64,000 bases of DNA from Breznakia pachnodae (GTDB lineage: Bacteria > Bacillota_I > Bacilli_A > Erysipelotrichales > Erysipelotrichaceae). Location of the stretch: assembly GCF_030814225.1 (NCBI RefSeq), contig NZ_JAUSUR010000001.1, positions 372,001 to 436,000 on the forward strand. Reading direction: 5' to 3'. This document shows positions 8,121-16,743 of this stretch, one piece after another. Each line of letters begins with the position of its first letter. Position 1 is the first letter of the stretch. The notes under the pieces are model-generated. The model was given only the letters and a program-made list of their open reading frames with translations, had not been told where the DNA came from and did not search any database. The position numbers were made by a program, and so were the translations under genes.

Positions 8121-9692
8121 TTAACGGAATCCTCCGCCTTGTCCCTGATCACCACCTGGCATCATACCTCCAGATGTTCCAACCTGAGTACTTCCAGATG
8201 AAGCAGTAAAGGTTGTGTATTCTTCATCGTCAATATAAACAGTATAACTAGTATTCGTCTTTAGTTGTTCATCACTAAACACAATGGATTGAAAGTTCTT
8301 AATTGCTGTATATGACATGATTTCGTCCCCATCAGCAGATACAATTCTAACTTTTGACCCTGCTGTATAAGTAGATGTTAAGTTAATCATAACTGAGTTC
8401 TGCGATCCACTTATACTCATTGCCATATCTGAAGTACCTACCGCAACTAATGTACCTCCAGTCACTTCAAAGGTTCCATCATAGTCAAGTGCACCATTTC
8501 CTCCTGAAGCAGGTCCATGCACAATGATAGTGCCACCACTAATCGTTGCATCACCATTTACATCTATACCATCACCTTCTGCATCTACAGTAATGGTTCC
8601 TCCACTGATTGTAAGGGTTCCACTGCTCGTTGAGAACATATCTCCCTGACGTCCTGAAGCAGTTGTTGTATCAGTTCCTCCAGCTGCATTGATCCCGTCA
8701 TCTTTGCATACAATATCAATAGTTCCTCCACTAATTCGTAAGTCCGCCGCTTCAAGTCCTTCATAACTATCCGTAATATTGATAGTTCCTGCACCAATAT
8801 CTAAGATGTTATCTGCATGAATTCCATCATCACCAGAAGCAAGCATATACTCACCACCAGTAATTGTTATATCAGCTGCATGAATACTATCATCGCTACT
8901 ATTAATATCAAAGGTTCCTCCATTAATGGTTATTGAGGTATAGGCTTTTATCCCTTTCGATGATGATTCAGTTGAACCAGTTGTTGTAATCGTAAACGTT
9001 CCAGATTCAATTAGTATATAACCTTTTTCTGTATCTGAATCATTGGTTGACTTCATCGCATCTGCCACTGCTGTAATGTTTAAAGTAGCATTTTCAACCG
9101 TAATTGAATCTTTACCACGAATACCATCATCGTTCGCATCAACATTAATTGTTGCATCATAGATCTCTAAATCATCCTTAGAGGCGATTGCATCGCCATA
9201 GGCAGCGTTTATGTTTAAAGTACCACTACCACTAATCACTAAGTCATCGTGTGAGAACAAGGTCGCATCAGGCTCCTCATCCACATTTTCAAAAGTATAT
9301 TCATTGCCATCACTCAACGTATTATTGCTACCTTCAGCAAGACTGATTGTTGTGGTATCAGCATTTACTACATAAATCGCTGCACTATCTTCATTATGAA
9401 TCGTAGCTCCATTTAAAATAAGGGTTACTTCATCATTGTCTCCTACATCCACTCGAATCTGTCCATCATCAAGTTCTCCGCTTACCTCATAAGTTCCAGC
9501 AGCTGTGATTGTTGCTGTTGAACCATCAACAGTTACCTGATCACTATCAGAAGTAATAGAATCACCATTAAGTACAATTGAAATATTGTCACCACTACTT
9601 GTTGTCGTTGCTTCCTTTTCTTCACTATCTCCACCACTACATGCACTTATAAACAACACACTTAGTAAAAGTATTGTTGTAATCTTCTTCAT
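8121..9692 (-). CDS. DUF4353-type carbohydrate-binding beta-helix lipoprotein
   Basis: A secreted lipoprotein of about 523 aa. The signal peptide ends in a lipobox-like LFISAC, so Cys is expected to be lipidated. The body is a long run of short repeats of the type ISGGTI / ITGGEY / GDGIHA, as expected for a right-handed parallel beta-helix. This matches the Cthe_2159-like calcium/polygalacturonate-binding family (DUF4353). The C-terminus has a Ser/Gly-rich tail ending in a GGM / GGDQGQGGG stretch. I chose the second ATG (9690-9692), because GAGGAG abuts the first. It is the last gene of an operon with DUF4956, VTC and phosphodiester-glycosidase genes, a grouping often seen around CotH-like proteins. 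Confidence 0.85.
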   Translation of the reverse strand: MKKITTILLLSVLFISACSGGDSEEKEATTTSSGDNISIVLNGDSITSDSDQVTVDGSTATITAAGTYEVSGELDDGQIRVDVGDNDEVTLILNGATIHNEDSAAIYVVNADTTTISLAEGSNNTLSDGNEYTFENVDEEPDATLFSHDDLVISGSGTLNINAAYGDAIASKDDLEIYDATINVDANDDGIRGKDSITVENATLNITAVADAMKSTNDSDTEKGYILIESGTFTITTTGSTESSSKGIKAYTSITINGGTFDINSSDDSIHAADITITGGEYMLASGDDGIHADNILDIGAGTINITDSYEGLEAADLRISGGTIDIVCKDDGINAAGGTDTTTASGRQGDMFSTSSGTLTISGGTITVDAEGDGIDVNGDATISGGTIIVHGPASGGNGALDYDGTFEVTGGTLVAVGTSDMAMSISGSQNSVMINLTSTYTAGSKVRIVSADGDEIMSYTAIKNFQSIVFSDEQLKTNTSYTVYIDDEEYTTFTASSGSTQVGTSGGMMPGGDQGQGGGFR

Positions 9693-9706
9693 TATCTTCA
9701 TCTCCT

Positions 9707-10390
9707 CTAGAATTCATCTGAATATTCTAACATACTCAGTGAAATATTTAAGTTACCATTGCGACAGCGTAGTTCATCAATCATTTCATGTTTTTCACTA
9801 TTGTTTAATATGGTAAGTTGAAATGTTAATTCATATACACTACCAAAATCTTTTGTTCTCATTCTTGATAATCGAAACTGTCTTGTATAACGTTTCAATA
9901 CATCATCAAATACATGTTCGTTATTTAAATCTTCTGGAACTAAAATGGTAAGTTGCATATTTTTACTGTTACGTTTTCCATAATCTACCTTATCAAGAAT
10001 GATAACTGCTGTACAAACAATAATCGTAAACATAACACCATAAATTGGTATTTGAATACCACAGGCTAATCCTGATCCTACACAGAATAAGATATATACA
10101 ATATCTTTACTGCTTCCTGGGGCACTACGAAAACGAATAACTGAGAATATACCTGCTAGACTAAATGCTCCTGCCACATTATTTCCTATTAACAGAATAA
10201 TCGTACTCATTAATACTGGCAGTAACATTAAGGTTACTGCAAAGTTTTCCGAATGATAATTCTTACTTGTTTTCATATAGGTTAATGAAATCATGAATCC
10301 TAAGATAAACGCTATTCCAATCAACATTAAAACAGTTGATACACTTAAGGTTGTATCATTAATATTCAAATTCAAGATTGTGTCTAGCAT
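9707..10390 (-). CDS. DUF4956 family membrane protein
   Basis: A 227-aa protein with four predicted membrane segments in its N-terminal 125 residues, followed by a soluble C-terminal domain of about 100 aa. The motif FSLAGIFSVIRFRSAPGSSKDI is diagnostic of DUF4956. These proteins are typically encoded next to VTC-domain polyphosphate polymerases, as here. The gene overlaps the VTC gene by 32 bp. The likely role is a membrane partner of the polymerase, perhaps translocation; this is inferred from genomic association and is not proven. Confidence 0.88.
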   Translation of the reverse strand: MLDTILNLNINDTTLSVSTVLMLIGIAFILGFMISLTYMKTSKNYHSENFAVTLMLLPVLMSTIILLIGNNVAGAFSLAGIFSVIRFRSAPGSSKDIVYILFCVGSGLACGIQIPIYGVMFTIIVCTAVIILDKVDYGKRNSKNMQLTILVPEDLNNEHVFDDVLKRYTRQFRLSRMRTKDFGSVYELTFQLTILNNSEKHEMIDELRCRNGNLNISLSMLEYSDEF

Positions 10391-11141
10391 ATGTCGTATC
10401 TCCCTTCACTGCTTCATAATTCATCTGATATTCACTGTAAATACTTCGATGCTCTGATATAAAATGTTCATATTCTTTTCCATACTTAGAAAAGCTTTGT
10501 TTGTATATTTTATGTTTTGCCAGTAACTTTACCAGCCAGAAAGGAAATGCTTTTTCTGCTTTGATTTCCATTAACCAGATTCCATCTTTTAATAAAGATG
10601 TTGGTTTTTCACCTTCTCGTTTCGCAATAATATTTGTATCAAAGGTAATTCTTAGATCTTTTTGTTCAATACTAAAATATGCAATTCTCTCATATGTAAG
10701 ATACAACTTCAGGTAAAGCTGATCACGATCAATACTATATTTCAGTTCTTTAATCACCTGTTCATTCATATATGGTTGTAAAGGTGGAACAATTCCCTGT
10801 TCCACAAAATCAACAGCATCATCAAATTTCATCTTTGTTCTGCGTTTATTTACAAACTTATTGTATTTTTTCTTTACTTCCACAAAGACAATGTCATCCT
10901 TATCAAATTCATTATAGGAACGAATTCGAATCTTTTCCTTATACTTTGGTTTTGCTAATGATTTACGAATAACATTATTGTCCTTTGTATCTGCATATAG
11001 ATTATATATTTTATAGCGTTCTCCATCTTTATTATGATGATCTAATTCTAAATATTGTTGGATTTCTTTATGAAATGCTGCAAAGGTTTCACTATCTAAA
11101 ACATACTTTGCTTCATGTCTTCCAAATACTTCTTTTGCCAT
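10359..11141 (-). CDS. VTC-domain polyphosphate polymerase family protein
   Basis: A 260-aa protein with the VTC tunnel-domain pattern. An N-terminal RHEAKYVLD block is followed by IYNLYADT, then basic strands KEKIRIRSYN and VFVEVKKKYNKFVNKRRT, a distal Arg/Glu pair and WLMEIKAEKAFP. Those alternating Lys/Arg and Glu residues are the ones that bind the polyphosphate chain, NTP and Mn2+ in the yeast Vtc4 core. No membrane segment is present; membrane attachment would come from the overlapping DUF4956 partner. Its product is probably polyphosphate or a related polymer. Confidence 0.88.
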   Translation of the reverse strand: MAKEVFGRHEAKYVLDSETFAAFHKEIQQYLELDHHNKDGERYKIYNLYADTKDNNVIRKSLAKPKYKEKIRIRSYNEFDKDDIVFVEVKKKYNKFVNKRRTKMKFDDAVDFVEQGIVPPLQPYMNEQVIKELKYSIDRDQLYLKLYLTYERIAYFSIEQKDLRITFDTNIIAKREGEKPTSLLKDGIWLMEIKAEKAFPFWLVKLLAKHKIYKQSFSKYGKEYEHFISEHRSIYSEYQMNYEAVKGDTTYARHNLEFEY

Positions 11142-11197
11142 AACTTCCTCCTAATTGTTACTTACTATAATCCTTATTTCTTAAATTAATCTTAAAA

Positions 11198-12130
11198 TCA
11201 TATAACTATAAATGCTGTAGGAATTTCTCGCTCTTTTCCATTGGATAATTCATTCACCAGTTTTCCTTCATAATAAAGTGTTGAAGAACCACCACCATCA
11301 AGATTCGCTGCATTATACGCACCATACTCCTGCATTATCTCCTGTAAATCATAAAGGGTTGCTCCTACACTGCTTGTTGATCTGCCTTCTATAACTACAA
11401 AGATAATTGTTCCATCACTGGTCTGACCAATTGTTGAACGTGGCTGTAATCCACCTGTTGATGTATCTGTAATTTGATTTACACCATCAACAATCAGAAA
11501 CGGACCAAATGAGATTGCATCATTGATACCTTGTTCAATTGCTTCATCATAAGTATAGTTTCCTAATTTTAAGATTCCATCACTAGTTAAACCAATCATG
11601 CTATATACTTCATTTTCCTCACCATACAATAATTCTTCATCAATAATTGTTAGCGAATTTAGAGTACCATTACCACCTCGTCTGGAGACGCTGTAACCTC
11701 CTGCATTCATCGCAACAACTGCACCACTCTCTTCCACGGTTTGTGATAGTTTGGTGCCTGAATCACCATCTAAGGTATCCACAAGCGAAACTGATGTTGG
11801 ATCACTGATCATTACTACATAACCTTCATAGTTATTATTGGATATTTCTTCAATTGTGATTTCCTGTTCTTTATTATTTACACTGATTCCTTCACCAGTT
11901 GAATTGGTAGTGTTTTCCACTTCATATTTATTTAATATTTCTTCTATTTCATCATCGGATAAAAACCAGGTAGCAAGAAACTGATGACTAGCAGTTGACA
12001 TTGCTGTCTGGACCCATAAATCGCGATACGTTGCAAATAGATCAGTTTTAAAGAATACAAAGATTCCACCTGCACAAAACAAGGTGATCACAAGTAGAAC
12101 TACTACAATTCTTTTCATTATTTTTCGCAT
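11198..12130 (-). CDS. Phosphodiester glycosidase (NAGPA-like) family exported protein
   Basis: A protein of about 310 aa. It has an N-terminal basic stretch and one membrane anchor (about residues 5-27), then an extracellular domain with the NAGPA-family signatures AMNAGGYS, FGPFLIVDG, QPRSTIGQT and NLDGGGSSTLYYEGKLVN. This family hydrolyses phosphodiester-linked sugars and is often annotated as exopolysaccharide biosynthesis protein. The start at 12128-12130 has GGGAGG at good spacing. It is the first gene of the operon continuing into VTC, DUF4956 and DUF4353. A CiaR-like box on the same strand lies about 40 bp upstream. Confidence 0.88.
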   Translation of the reverse strand: MRKIMKRIVVVLLVITLFCAGGIFVFFKTDLFATYRDLWVQTAMSTASHQFLATWFLSDDEIEEILNKYEVENTTNSTGEGISVNNKEQEITIEEISNNNYEGYVVMISDPTSVSLVDTLDGDSGTKLSQTVEESGAVVAMNAGGYSVSRRGGNGTLNSLTIIDEELLYGEENEVYSMIGLTSDGILKLGNYTYDEAIEQGINDAISFGPFLIVDGVNQITDTSTGGLQPRSTIGQTSDGTIIFVVIEGRSTSSVGATLYDLQEIMQEYGAYNAANLDGGGSSTLYYEGKLVNELSNGKEREIPTAFIVI

Positions 12131-12168
12131 ACTACCACCTCCCATGTATCATAGTTTACTCCTCATAT

Positions 12169-12186
12169 CTTAAAACTTTATTAAAG
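12169..12186 (-). promoter_or_regulatory. CiaR-like response-regulator box for the polyphosphate/beta-helix operon
   Basis: Read on the minus strand this is TTTAAT-N5-TTTAAG, one mismatch from the NTTAAG-N5-WTTAAG direct repeat bound by pneumococcal CiaR. Ten bases downstream is TAAACT, a plausible -10. The box therefore occupies the -35 position, as in CiaR-activated promoters. Confidence 0.55.
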
Positions 12187-12190
12187 TGGT

Positions 12191-12207
12191 TTTAAGGTGA
12201 TTTTAAG
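12191..12207 (+). promoter_or_regulatory. CiaR-like response-regulator box for the two-component operon
   Basis: TTTAAG-GTGAT-TTTAAG is an exact match to NTTAAG-N5-WTTAAG. A perfect TATAAT lies 11 bp downstream (12219-12224) and there is no good -35, as expected for an activator-dependent, autoregulated promoter. Confidence 0.65.
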
Positions 12208-12246
12208 AATCGCTATGTTATAATAAAGCCAATTAGGAGAGCCATT

Positions 12247-12933
12247 ATGCGACTATTAATTATTGAAGATGAAAAAAGTCTGGCTGACTCACTAGCTCAG
12301 ATTCTACAAAAAAACAATTACACTGTAGATGTTTTTTATGATGGAGAAAGTGGTGAAGAACAAGCTTTATTTGGAATTCATGATTTGATTATCTTAGACA
12401 TTATGTTACCAAAGAAAGATGGTATTAGTGTATTAAAATCGATTCGTGCTAATGGTTTAGAAATGCCTGTAATCTTACTGACTGCTAAAGGTGAAGTAGA
12501 AGACAGGGTACGTGGTTTGGATGATGGTGCAGATGACTACTTACCAAAACCATTTGAGACAAATGAATTACTTGCCAGAATACGAGCAAACCTCAGAAGA
12601 AGAAACACAACCTTAGAAGATAGCAATCGCCTTGTGTATGGTGATTTAACTTTAGATAAACAGAATCTTCTATTATCAGCAAAAGATCATCAGGTAAACC
12701 TTACATTCAAAGAGGCTGAATTAATGGAATTCTTTATGTTGCAGAAAGAAACAGTATCAACAAAAGAATTATTAATTGATAAGATTTGGGGATTTGATAG
12801 TGATGCAAACTTTAATCATGTAGAAGTATATATATCTTTTTTAAGAAAAAAACTATTATTTTTAAAATCAAATATTACCATCTTTACGGTTAGAGGAATT
12901 GGTTATCGCTTGAAGGAGAAAGAAGATGTTTAA
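12247..12933 (+). CDS. OmpR/PhoB-family response regulator (CiaR-like)
   Basis: A 228-aa regulator. The receiver domain has the acidic pair near residues 7-8, phospho-acceptor Asp51 (IILDIMLP) and Lys101 (YLPKPF). The C-terminal winged helix (about 130-225) ends with VRGIGYRL. It pairs with the histidine kinase that overlaps its 3' end by 8 bp. The CiaR-like boxes on both sides of the divergent intergene region suggest it activates its own operon and the VTC/phosphodiester-glycosidase operon. Confidence 0.92.
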   Translation: MRLLIIEDEKSLADSLAQILQKNNYTVDVFYDGESGEEQALFGIHDLIILDIMLPKKDGISVLKSIRANGLEMPVILLTAKGEVEDRVRGLDDGADDYLPKPFETNELLARIRANLRRRNTTLEDSNRLVYGDLTLDKQNLLLSAKDHQVNLTFKEAELMEFFMLQKETVSTKELLIDKIWGFDSDANFNHVEVYISFLRKKLLFLKSNITIFTVRGIGYRLKEKEDV

Positions 12934-14185
12934 AAAATTACGTAATAAATTTCTCTTTATCAATTTAGGAGCGATTCTTTTAGTTCTATTAATCTCTTTT
13001 GTATCCATCTTTTTTATAACTTATAAGAATGTTGAAAATGAAGTAATATCACAGTTGAATCAAACCTTATCCCAAAATGAGGATAACCGAAATGATCGTC
13101 CAATCCCAATAGGTGAAAATGAAGAAAAAGATGCGCAAGAAGAACTTCCACCATCTATATCATTTTGGTTAGAAGTAGATGAAAACATGAAGATAACTAA
13201 TAAAAACAATCTTCATTTTGATTCTATTCAGACATCTACTTATAAAGCACTTGTAAATGAAGTATCTATCGATAATGAAACAGGATTCTTTTCTTATAAT
13301 GGCAGTTATTGGGCATATAAAGTAGAAACTTCTAATTCGGGATATCGAATAGCATTTACTGATATTTCCAATAATGTTTCAACCTTAACTGGAATGTTGT
13401 CTGCATTTGCTATTGTAGCAGTTGTATCTTCAATTCTTGCTTTATTATTCAGCAGATATTTTGCAAATCGTGCGATTGAACCAATGAAAGAAACATTTCA
13501 GAAACAAAAGCAATTTGTATCTGATGCATCACACGAATTAAAAACACCACTTACAATTATTAACACCAATGTAGATTTAGTGTTATCAAATGAAGATCAA
13601 AGTGTTGCTTCACAAAAGCAGTGGTTAACCAATATTAAGAATGAAGTAAATCGTACATCCACTCTTACTAATAATTTATTGTATCTTTCAAAAATGGATG
13701 CAACTGAATTTAAAGATAGTGAACGAATTAATATCAGTAGTCAGATTGAACAATGCACTCTTTCACTGGAAGCAATTGCTTATGAAAAACAGTTGACGTT
13801 TGAAACGGATATTAAAGAAGAACTATATGTGAAAGGTAGTCCAACCATGATTAATCAACTAATTATCATACTATTGGACAATGCCATTAAATATAGTGAA
13901 GAAAACACAAAAATAGAAGTAATCTTAGGTAATTCAAGTAAACATGTAAACTTACAGATAATTAACCAAAGTAAAACCATTCCTTCTGAAAAGTTGGAAC
14001 ATCTGTTTGAGCGCTTCTATCGTGCTGATGATTCAAGAAATTCACAAAGTGGAGGACATGGTCTAGGATTGGCAATTGCCAGTAATATTATTGATAAACA
14101 TCATGGTAAAATAACAATTAACAGTAAAGATAATAAATTTATTGTAGAAGTTAAACTACCTCTATCCAATTCATCAAATTCGTAA
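12926..14185 (+). CDS. Sensor histidine kinase (CiaH-like)
   Basis: A 419-aa membrane kinase. TM1 (about 9-33) and TM2 (about 154-177) enclose a roughly 120-residue extracytoplasmic domain that starts with a strongly acidic, Asn/Glu-rich stretch. The dimerisation box FVSDASHELKTPLT places the phosphorylated His at 203. The ATPase lobe shows the N-box (LLDNAIKYS) and GHGLGLAIA. No HAMP is evident. The acidic loop could sense cations or cationic peptides. The gene is translationally coupled to the regulator. Confidence 0.92.
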   Translation: MFKKLRNKFLFINLGAILLVLLISFVSIFFITYKNVENEVISQLNQTLSQNEDNRNDRPIPIGENEEKDAQEELPPSISFWLEVDENMKITNKNNLHFDSIQTSTYKALVNEVSIDNETGFFSYNGSYWAYKVETSNSGYRIAFTDISNNVSTLTGMLSAFAIVAVVSSILALLFSRYFANRAIEPMKETFQKQKQFVSDASHELKTPLTIINTNVDLVLSNEDQSVASQKQWLTNIKNEVNRTSTLTNNLLYLSKMDATEFKDSERINISSQIEQCTLSLEAIAYEKQLTFETDIKEELYVKGSPTMINQLIIILLDNAIKYSEENTKIEVILGNSSKHVNLQIINQSKTIPSEKLEHLFERFYRADDSRNSQSGGHGLGLAIASNIIDKHHGKITINSKDNKFIVEVKLPLSNSSNS

Positions 14186-14210
14186 TATAATTTGATTAAG
14201 GAGTACGCTT

Positions 14211-14564
14211 ATGAGTGATGACAAAAAGATTGCTGTTTATTGCCAGGAATTAGTTTTAAATGATGTTTTATATAGTACGGACTATCAAAAACAAATGGTA
14301 ATTTCCTTTATCAGACAACATCACTATGATTTTGATGATGTTGTATATTACATTGATCAAATGGATTCTTTTGGAAATGCTTACCCTAAGAATCGAACAA
14401 ACTTAATCATTGATATTCAACATAATAAAATAAAAACAGTAATCGTCTTTAAATTCTTGTTTTTCGACCTTAAAGAAAATGATTTAAGAAAATTCATTCG
14501 CTCCCTTACAACAAGAGGAATTCAGTTACAGGTTGTAAATGAACCAAATTATAAAAATATATAA
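14211..14564 (+). CDS. Degenerate serine-recombinase-like (resolvase fold) protein without catalytic residues
   Basis: A 117-aa protein that follows the resolvase N-terminal domain in order: AVYC strand, KQMVISFIRQHHYDFDDVVYYIDQ, then NLIIDIQHNKIKTVIVF, then FIRSLTTRGIQLQVVNE. In active serine recombinases the first strand continues as CRVSTDxQ, giving the nucleophile, and a later SRFxR block supplies arginines. Here these read CQELVLND and FLFFDLKEN, so the catalytic Ser and Arg are missing. No DNA-binding tail is present. It has a good ribosome site (AAGGAG) and lies 25 bp after the kinase gene. It is probably a domesticated, non-catalytic protein of unknown role. Confidence 0.6.
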   Translation: MSDDKKIAVYCQELVLNDVLYSTDYQKQMVISFIRQHHYDFDDVVYYIDQMDSFGNAYPKNRTNLIIDIQHNKIKTVIVFKFLFFDLKENDLRKFIRSLTTRGIQLQVVNEPNYKNI

Positions 14565-14568
14565 GTAA

Positions 14569-14591
14569 AAGACCGTAGTATTTACGGTCTT
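14569..14591 (+). terminator. Rho-independent terminator of the CiaRH-like operon
   Basis: The stem AAGACCGTA / TACGGTCTT has a 5-nt loop and is followed by a T-rich stretch, directly after the stop of the recombinase-like gene. Confidence 0.8.
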
Positions 14592-14679
14592 GTTTATTAG
14601 TATTAATAGCTTTATTATTCAGTGATTTTATAGTTAAAAAAACTTTTTTAATTTTTTTTAAGAAATTTCACAAAAACGC

Positions 14680-14708
14680 TTGCCTAATACCAGAATCTTT
14701 GGTAGAAT
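14680..14708 (+). promoter_or_regulatory. tRNA-Asp promoter
   Basis: TTGCCT, a 17-bp spacer and TAGAAT, ending 24 bp before the tRNA. Confidence 0.6.
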
Positions 14709-14732
14709 ATAATTCGTCAGCAAAAGACATAT

Positions 14733-14808
14733 GGTCCAGTGGTGTAGTGGTTAACATGCCTCCCTGTCACGGAGGAGATCGTGGGTTCGAGTCCCATCTG
14801 GACCGCCA
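14733..14808 (+). tRNA. tRNA-Asp (anticodon GTC)
   Basis: A complete cloverleaf. The 7-bp acceptor GGTCCAG pairs with CTGGACC. The anticodon loop is CTGTCAC with anticodon GTC, and the T-loop is GGTTCGAGTCC. Discriminator G is followed by an encoded CCA. It is a lone tRNA gene, and its 3' end shows no integrated element. Confidence 0.97.
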
Positions 14809-14818
14809 TTAAGAAATT

Positions 14819-14850
14819 TAAAACTAGATTATCGCTAATCTAGTTTTTTT
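14819..14850. terminator. Terminator between tRNA-Asp and pyruvate oxidase
   Basis: AAACTAGATT / AATCTAGTTT form a 10-bp stem followed by a T-run on the plus strand, with an A-run on the other side. It can serve both the tRNA and the converging oxidase gene. Confidence 0.8.
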
Positions 14851-14854
14851 ATAT

Positions 14855-16579
14855 TTATTTAAGCAACGCTCTTAACGTTGGCATATCTTTTACTTCATAC
14901 TTTTGAATAAACTTATCTACAACTTCTTTATCAAAATCTTCTGTCTCTAATAACATTTCTTCTACTGGTAGTGGACGTTCATTTTTAACTTTAACATCAA
15001 TAACGACTGGACGATCACTTTTTTTAGCAGCTTCGAATGCAGGTTCTAATTGTTCATACTCTGTAACTGTAAAACCTACTGCACCCATTGCTTCAGCCAT
15101 TTTTCCATAATCAGCATCTTGAAGGAATACTCCAAACTTTTTCTGTTCAGTATCTTCTTGTTCTGCCTCAATAAAGCCAAATGAGCTGTTTGATAAGACG
15201 ACATTGATAATAGGTAGTTTATACTTTACTTGTGTGATGATATCCTGCATAACCATTGCAAACGCTCCATCACCACTCAATGTAAATACCTGACGATCTG
15301 GATAACTTAATTGTGCCGCGATTCCACCTGGAACTCCATTACCCATCGTTGCAAACCATCCAGATGTAGTGAACTTCTGAATACCATTCATCTTTAATAA
15401 TCTTGTTGCATGAATTGTAACATTACCAACATCTGTAACAAAGATTGCATCATCTTCTGCGATTCGATTTATTTCTTTAAAGATCGGTTCTACTCGTAAT
15501 GGTTGATCACTACGATTTTCAAAAGTTTCCAACCAGTTTACCCAGTTTTCTTTATTTTTTAAATTCGCATTGTACCAATCATCTGCATCTCTTGCCTTAC
15601 CAATCTTTATCAATTCTTTTAATGAAGCTGTACCATCACCTAATACTGAAACATCAGTTTTATGGCGACGTCCAAATTTACTTGCATCAATATCGATTTG
15701 AATAAATTTAGCTTCTGGATTAAATACATTTACTGCAAACGGAAAATCACTACCTACAAACAGAATTAAGTCTGCAATTGCTAACGCTTCATTCGCTGGT
15801 TTGGTACCAACTCGATATGCACTTCCCAAATATGCTTTGTATTCATCTGGAATAATTCCTTTTGCCAGTACCGAAGCAGCAATTGGCATTGAGAAATGTT
15901 CACTAAATGCCTTTACTATTTCCCAGCCACCTTTTACACCTTGCCCAACATAAAGAATTGGTTTTTTCGCTTCTTCAATATATGGAATTGCCTTTTTCAA
16001 ATCTTCTACATTTGGATAGATAACTCCCTTTTTATAATTAGGCGCTGTTGAAACTTCCATATATGGTATTTCTTCCACTCCTAAATCAACAGGGATTGTT
16101 ACTACTGCAACCCCACTATATTTATATGCTGCTTTAATTGCTTCATCTACCACGTGTGGCAAACTCTCAGCAGTCATTACCGTACGATTATAAACACTTA
16201 CATCCGCAAACATAGGATTTTCATTCAGCTCCTGAAACACATCATAATTCATTCTGGTAGCCGCTACCTGACCCAACAATACAACCACAGGAACATGGTC
16301 CATCTGCGCATCATACAATCCATTAATCAGATGCGTTGCACCTGGCCCTGCTGAACCAAAAGCAACTCCTACCTTTCCAGTCAGCTTTGCATCTGCTGCT
16401 GCAGCCAATGCTCCTACTTCCTCATGACGTACCTGAATATAATTGATATGTTCTCTTTCATGGTATAAAGCATCCATAATTGAGTTAAATGAACCTCCAG
16501 GTATTCCATAAATGTGATCGACATCCCAACTTTCTAGAACTCGCACCATAGCGACTCCTGCATTAATTTTTTTATTCAT
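14855..16579 (-). CDS. spxB: Pyruvate oxidase (SpxB/Pox-like, ThDP-dependent)
   Basis: A 574-aa ThDP/FAD enzyme. The N-terminus (VDHIYGIPGGSFNSIMDAL, then YIQVRHEEVGA and GSAGPGATHL) closely follows lactic acid bacterial pyruvate oxidase, more than acetolactate synthase. The ThDP motif GDGAFAMVMQD is near residue 440. The reaction converts pyruvate, phosphate and O2 to acetyl phosphate, CO2 and H2O2 in the cytoplasm. Length fits the family. The gene stands alone between terminators. Acetolactate synthase is the main alternative but lacks these N-terminal details. Confidence 0.88.
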   Translation of the reverse strand: MNKKINAGVAMVRVLESWDVDHIYGIPGGSFNSIMDALYHEREHINYIQVRHEEVGALAAAADAKLTGKVGVAFGSAGPGATHLINGLYDAQMDHVPVVVLLGQVAATRMNYDVFQELNENPMFADVSVYNRTVMTAESLPHVVDEAIKAAYKYSGVAVVTIPVDLGVEEIPYMEVSTAPNYKKGVIYPNVEDLKKAIPYIEEAKKPILYVGQGVKGGWEIVKAFSEHFSMPIAASVLAKGIIPDEYKAYLGSAYRVGTKPANEALAIADLILFVGSDFPFAVNVFNPEAKFIQIDIDASKFGRRHKTDVSVLGDGTASLKELIKIGKARDADDWYNANLKNKENWVNWLETFENRSDQPLRVEPIFKEINRIAEDDAIFVTDVGNVTIHATRLLKMNGIQKFTTSGWFATMGNGVPGGIAAQLSYPDRQVFTLSGDGAFAMVMQDIITQVKYKLPIINVVLSNSSFGFIEAEQEDTEQKKFGVFLQDADYGKMAEAMGAVGFTVTEYEQLEPAFEAAKKSDRPVVIDVKVKNERPLPVEEMLLETEDFDKEVVDKFIQKYEVKDMPTLRALLK

Positions 16580-16710
16580 TATTTTCCTCCCTTGATGACC
16601 TTGTCATCTCCTATCTAGTTTTGAATAACTACTTATTTTATATACTTACCGTACGCCAAACCATGTAAATTTTCAATTACGATGCTTGAAAAAGTGACAT
16701 TTATCACAAG

Positions 16711-16735
16711 AAAAAAGCACACATCTGTGCACTTT
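16711..16735 (-). terminator. Terminator after the pstS-like gene
   Basis: On the minus strand GCACA-GATG-TGTGC is followed by six Ts, 10-30 bp after the stop. Confidence 0.65.
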
Positions 16736-16743
16736 CCATATAT

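Noticed and set aside
14211..14564. Active site-specific recombinase
   Set aside because: The nucleophilic Ser and the Arg-rich active-site loop are missing and there is no DNA-binding domain.
14733..14808. tRNA-Asp as an integration site for a mobile element
   Set aside because: No integrase, repeat of the tRNA 3' end or phage-like genes follow it; ordinary genes lie on both sides.
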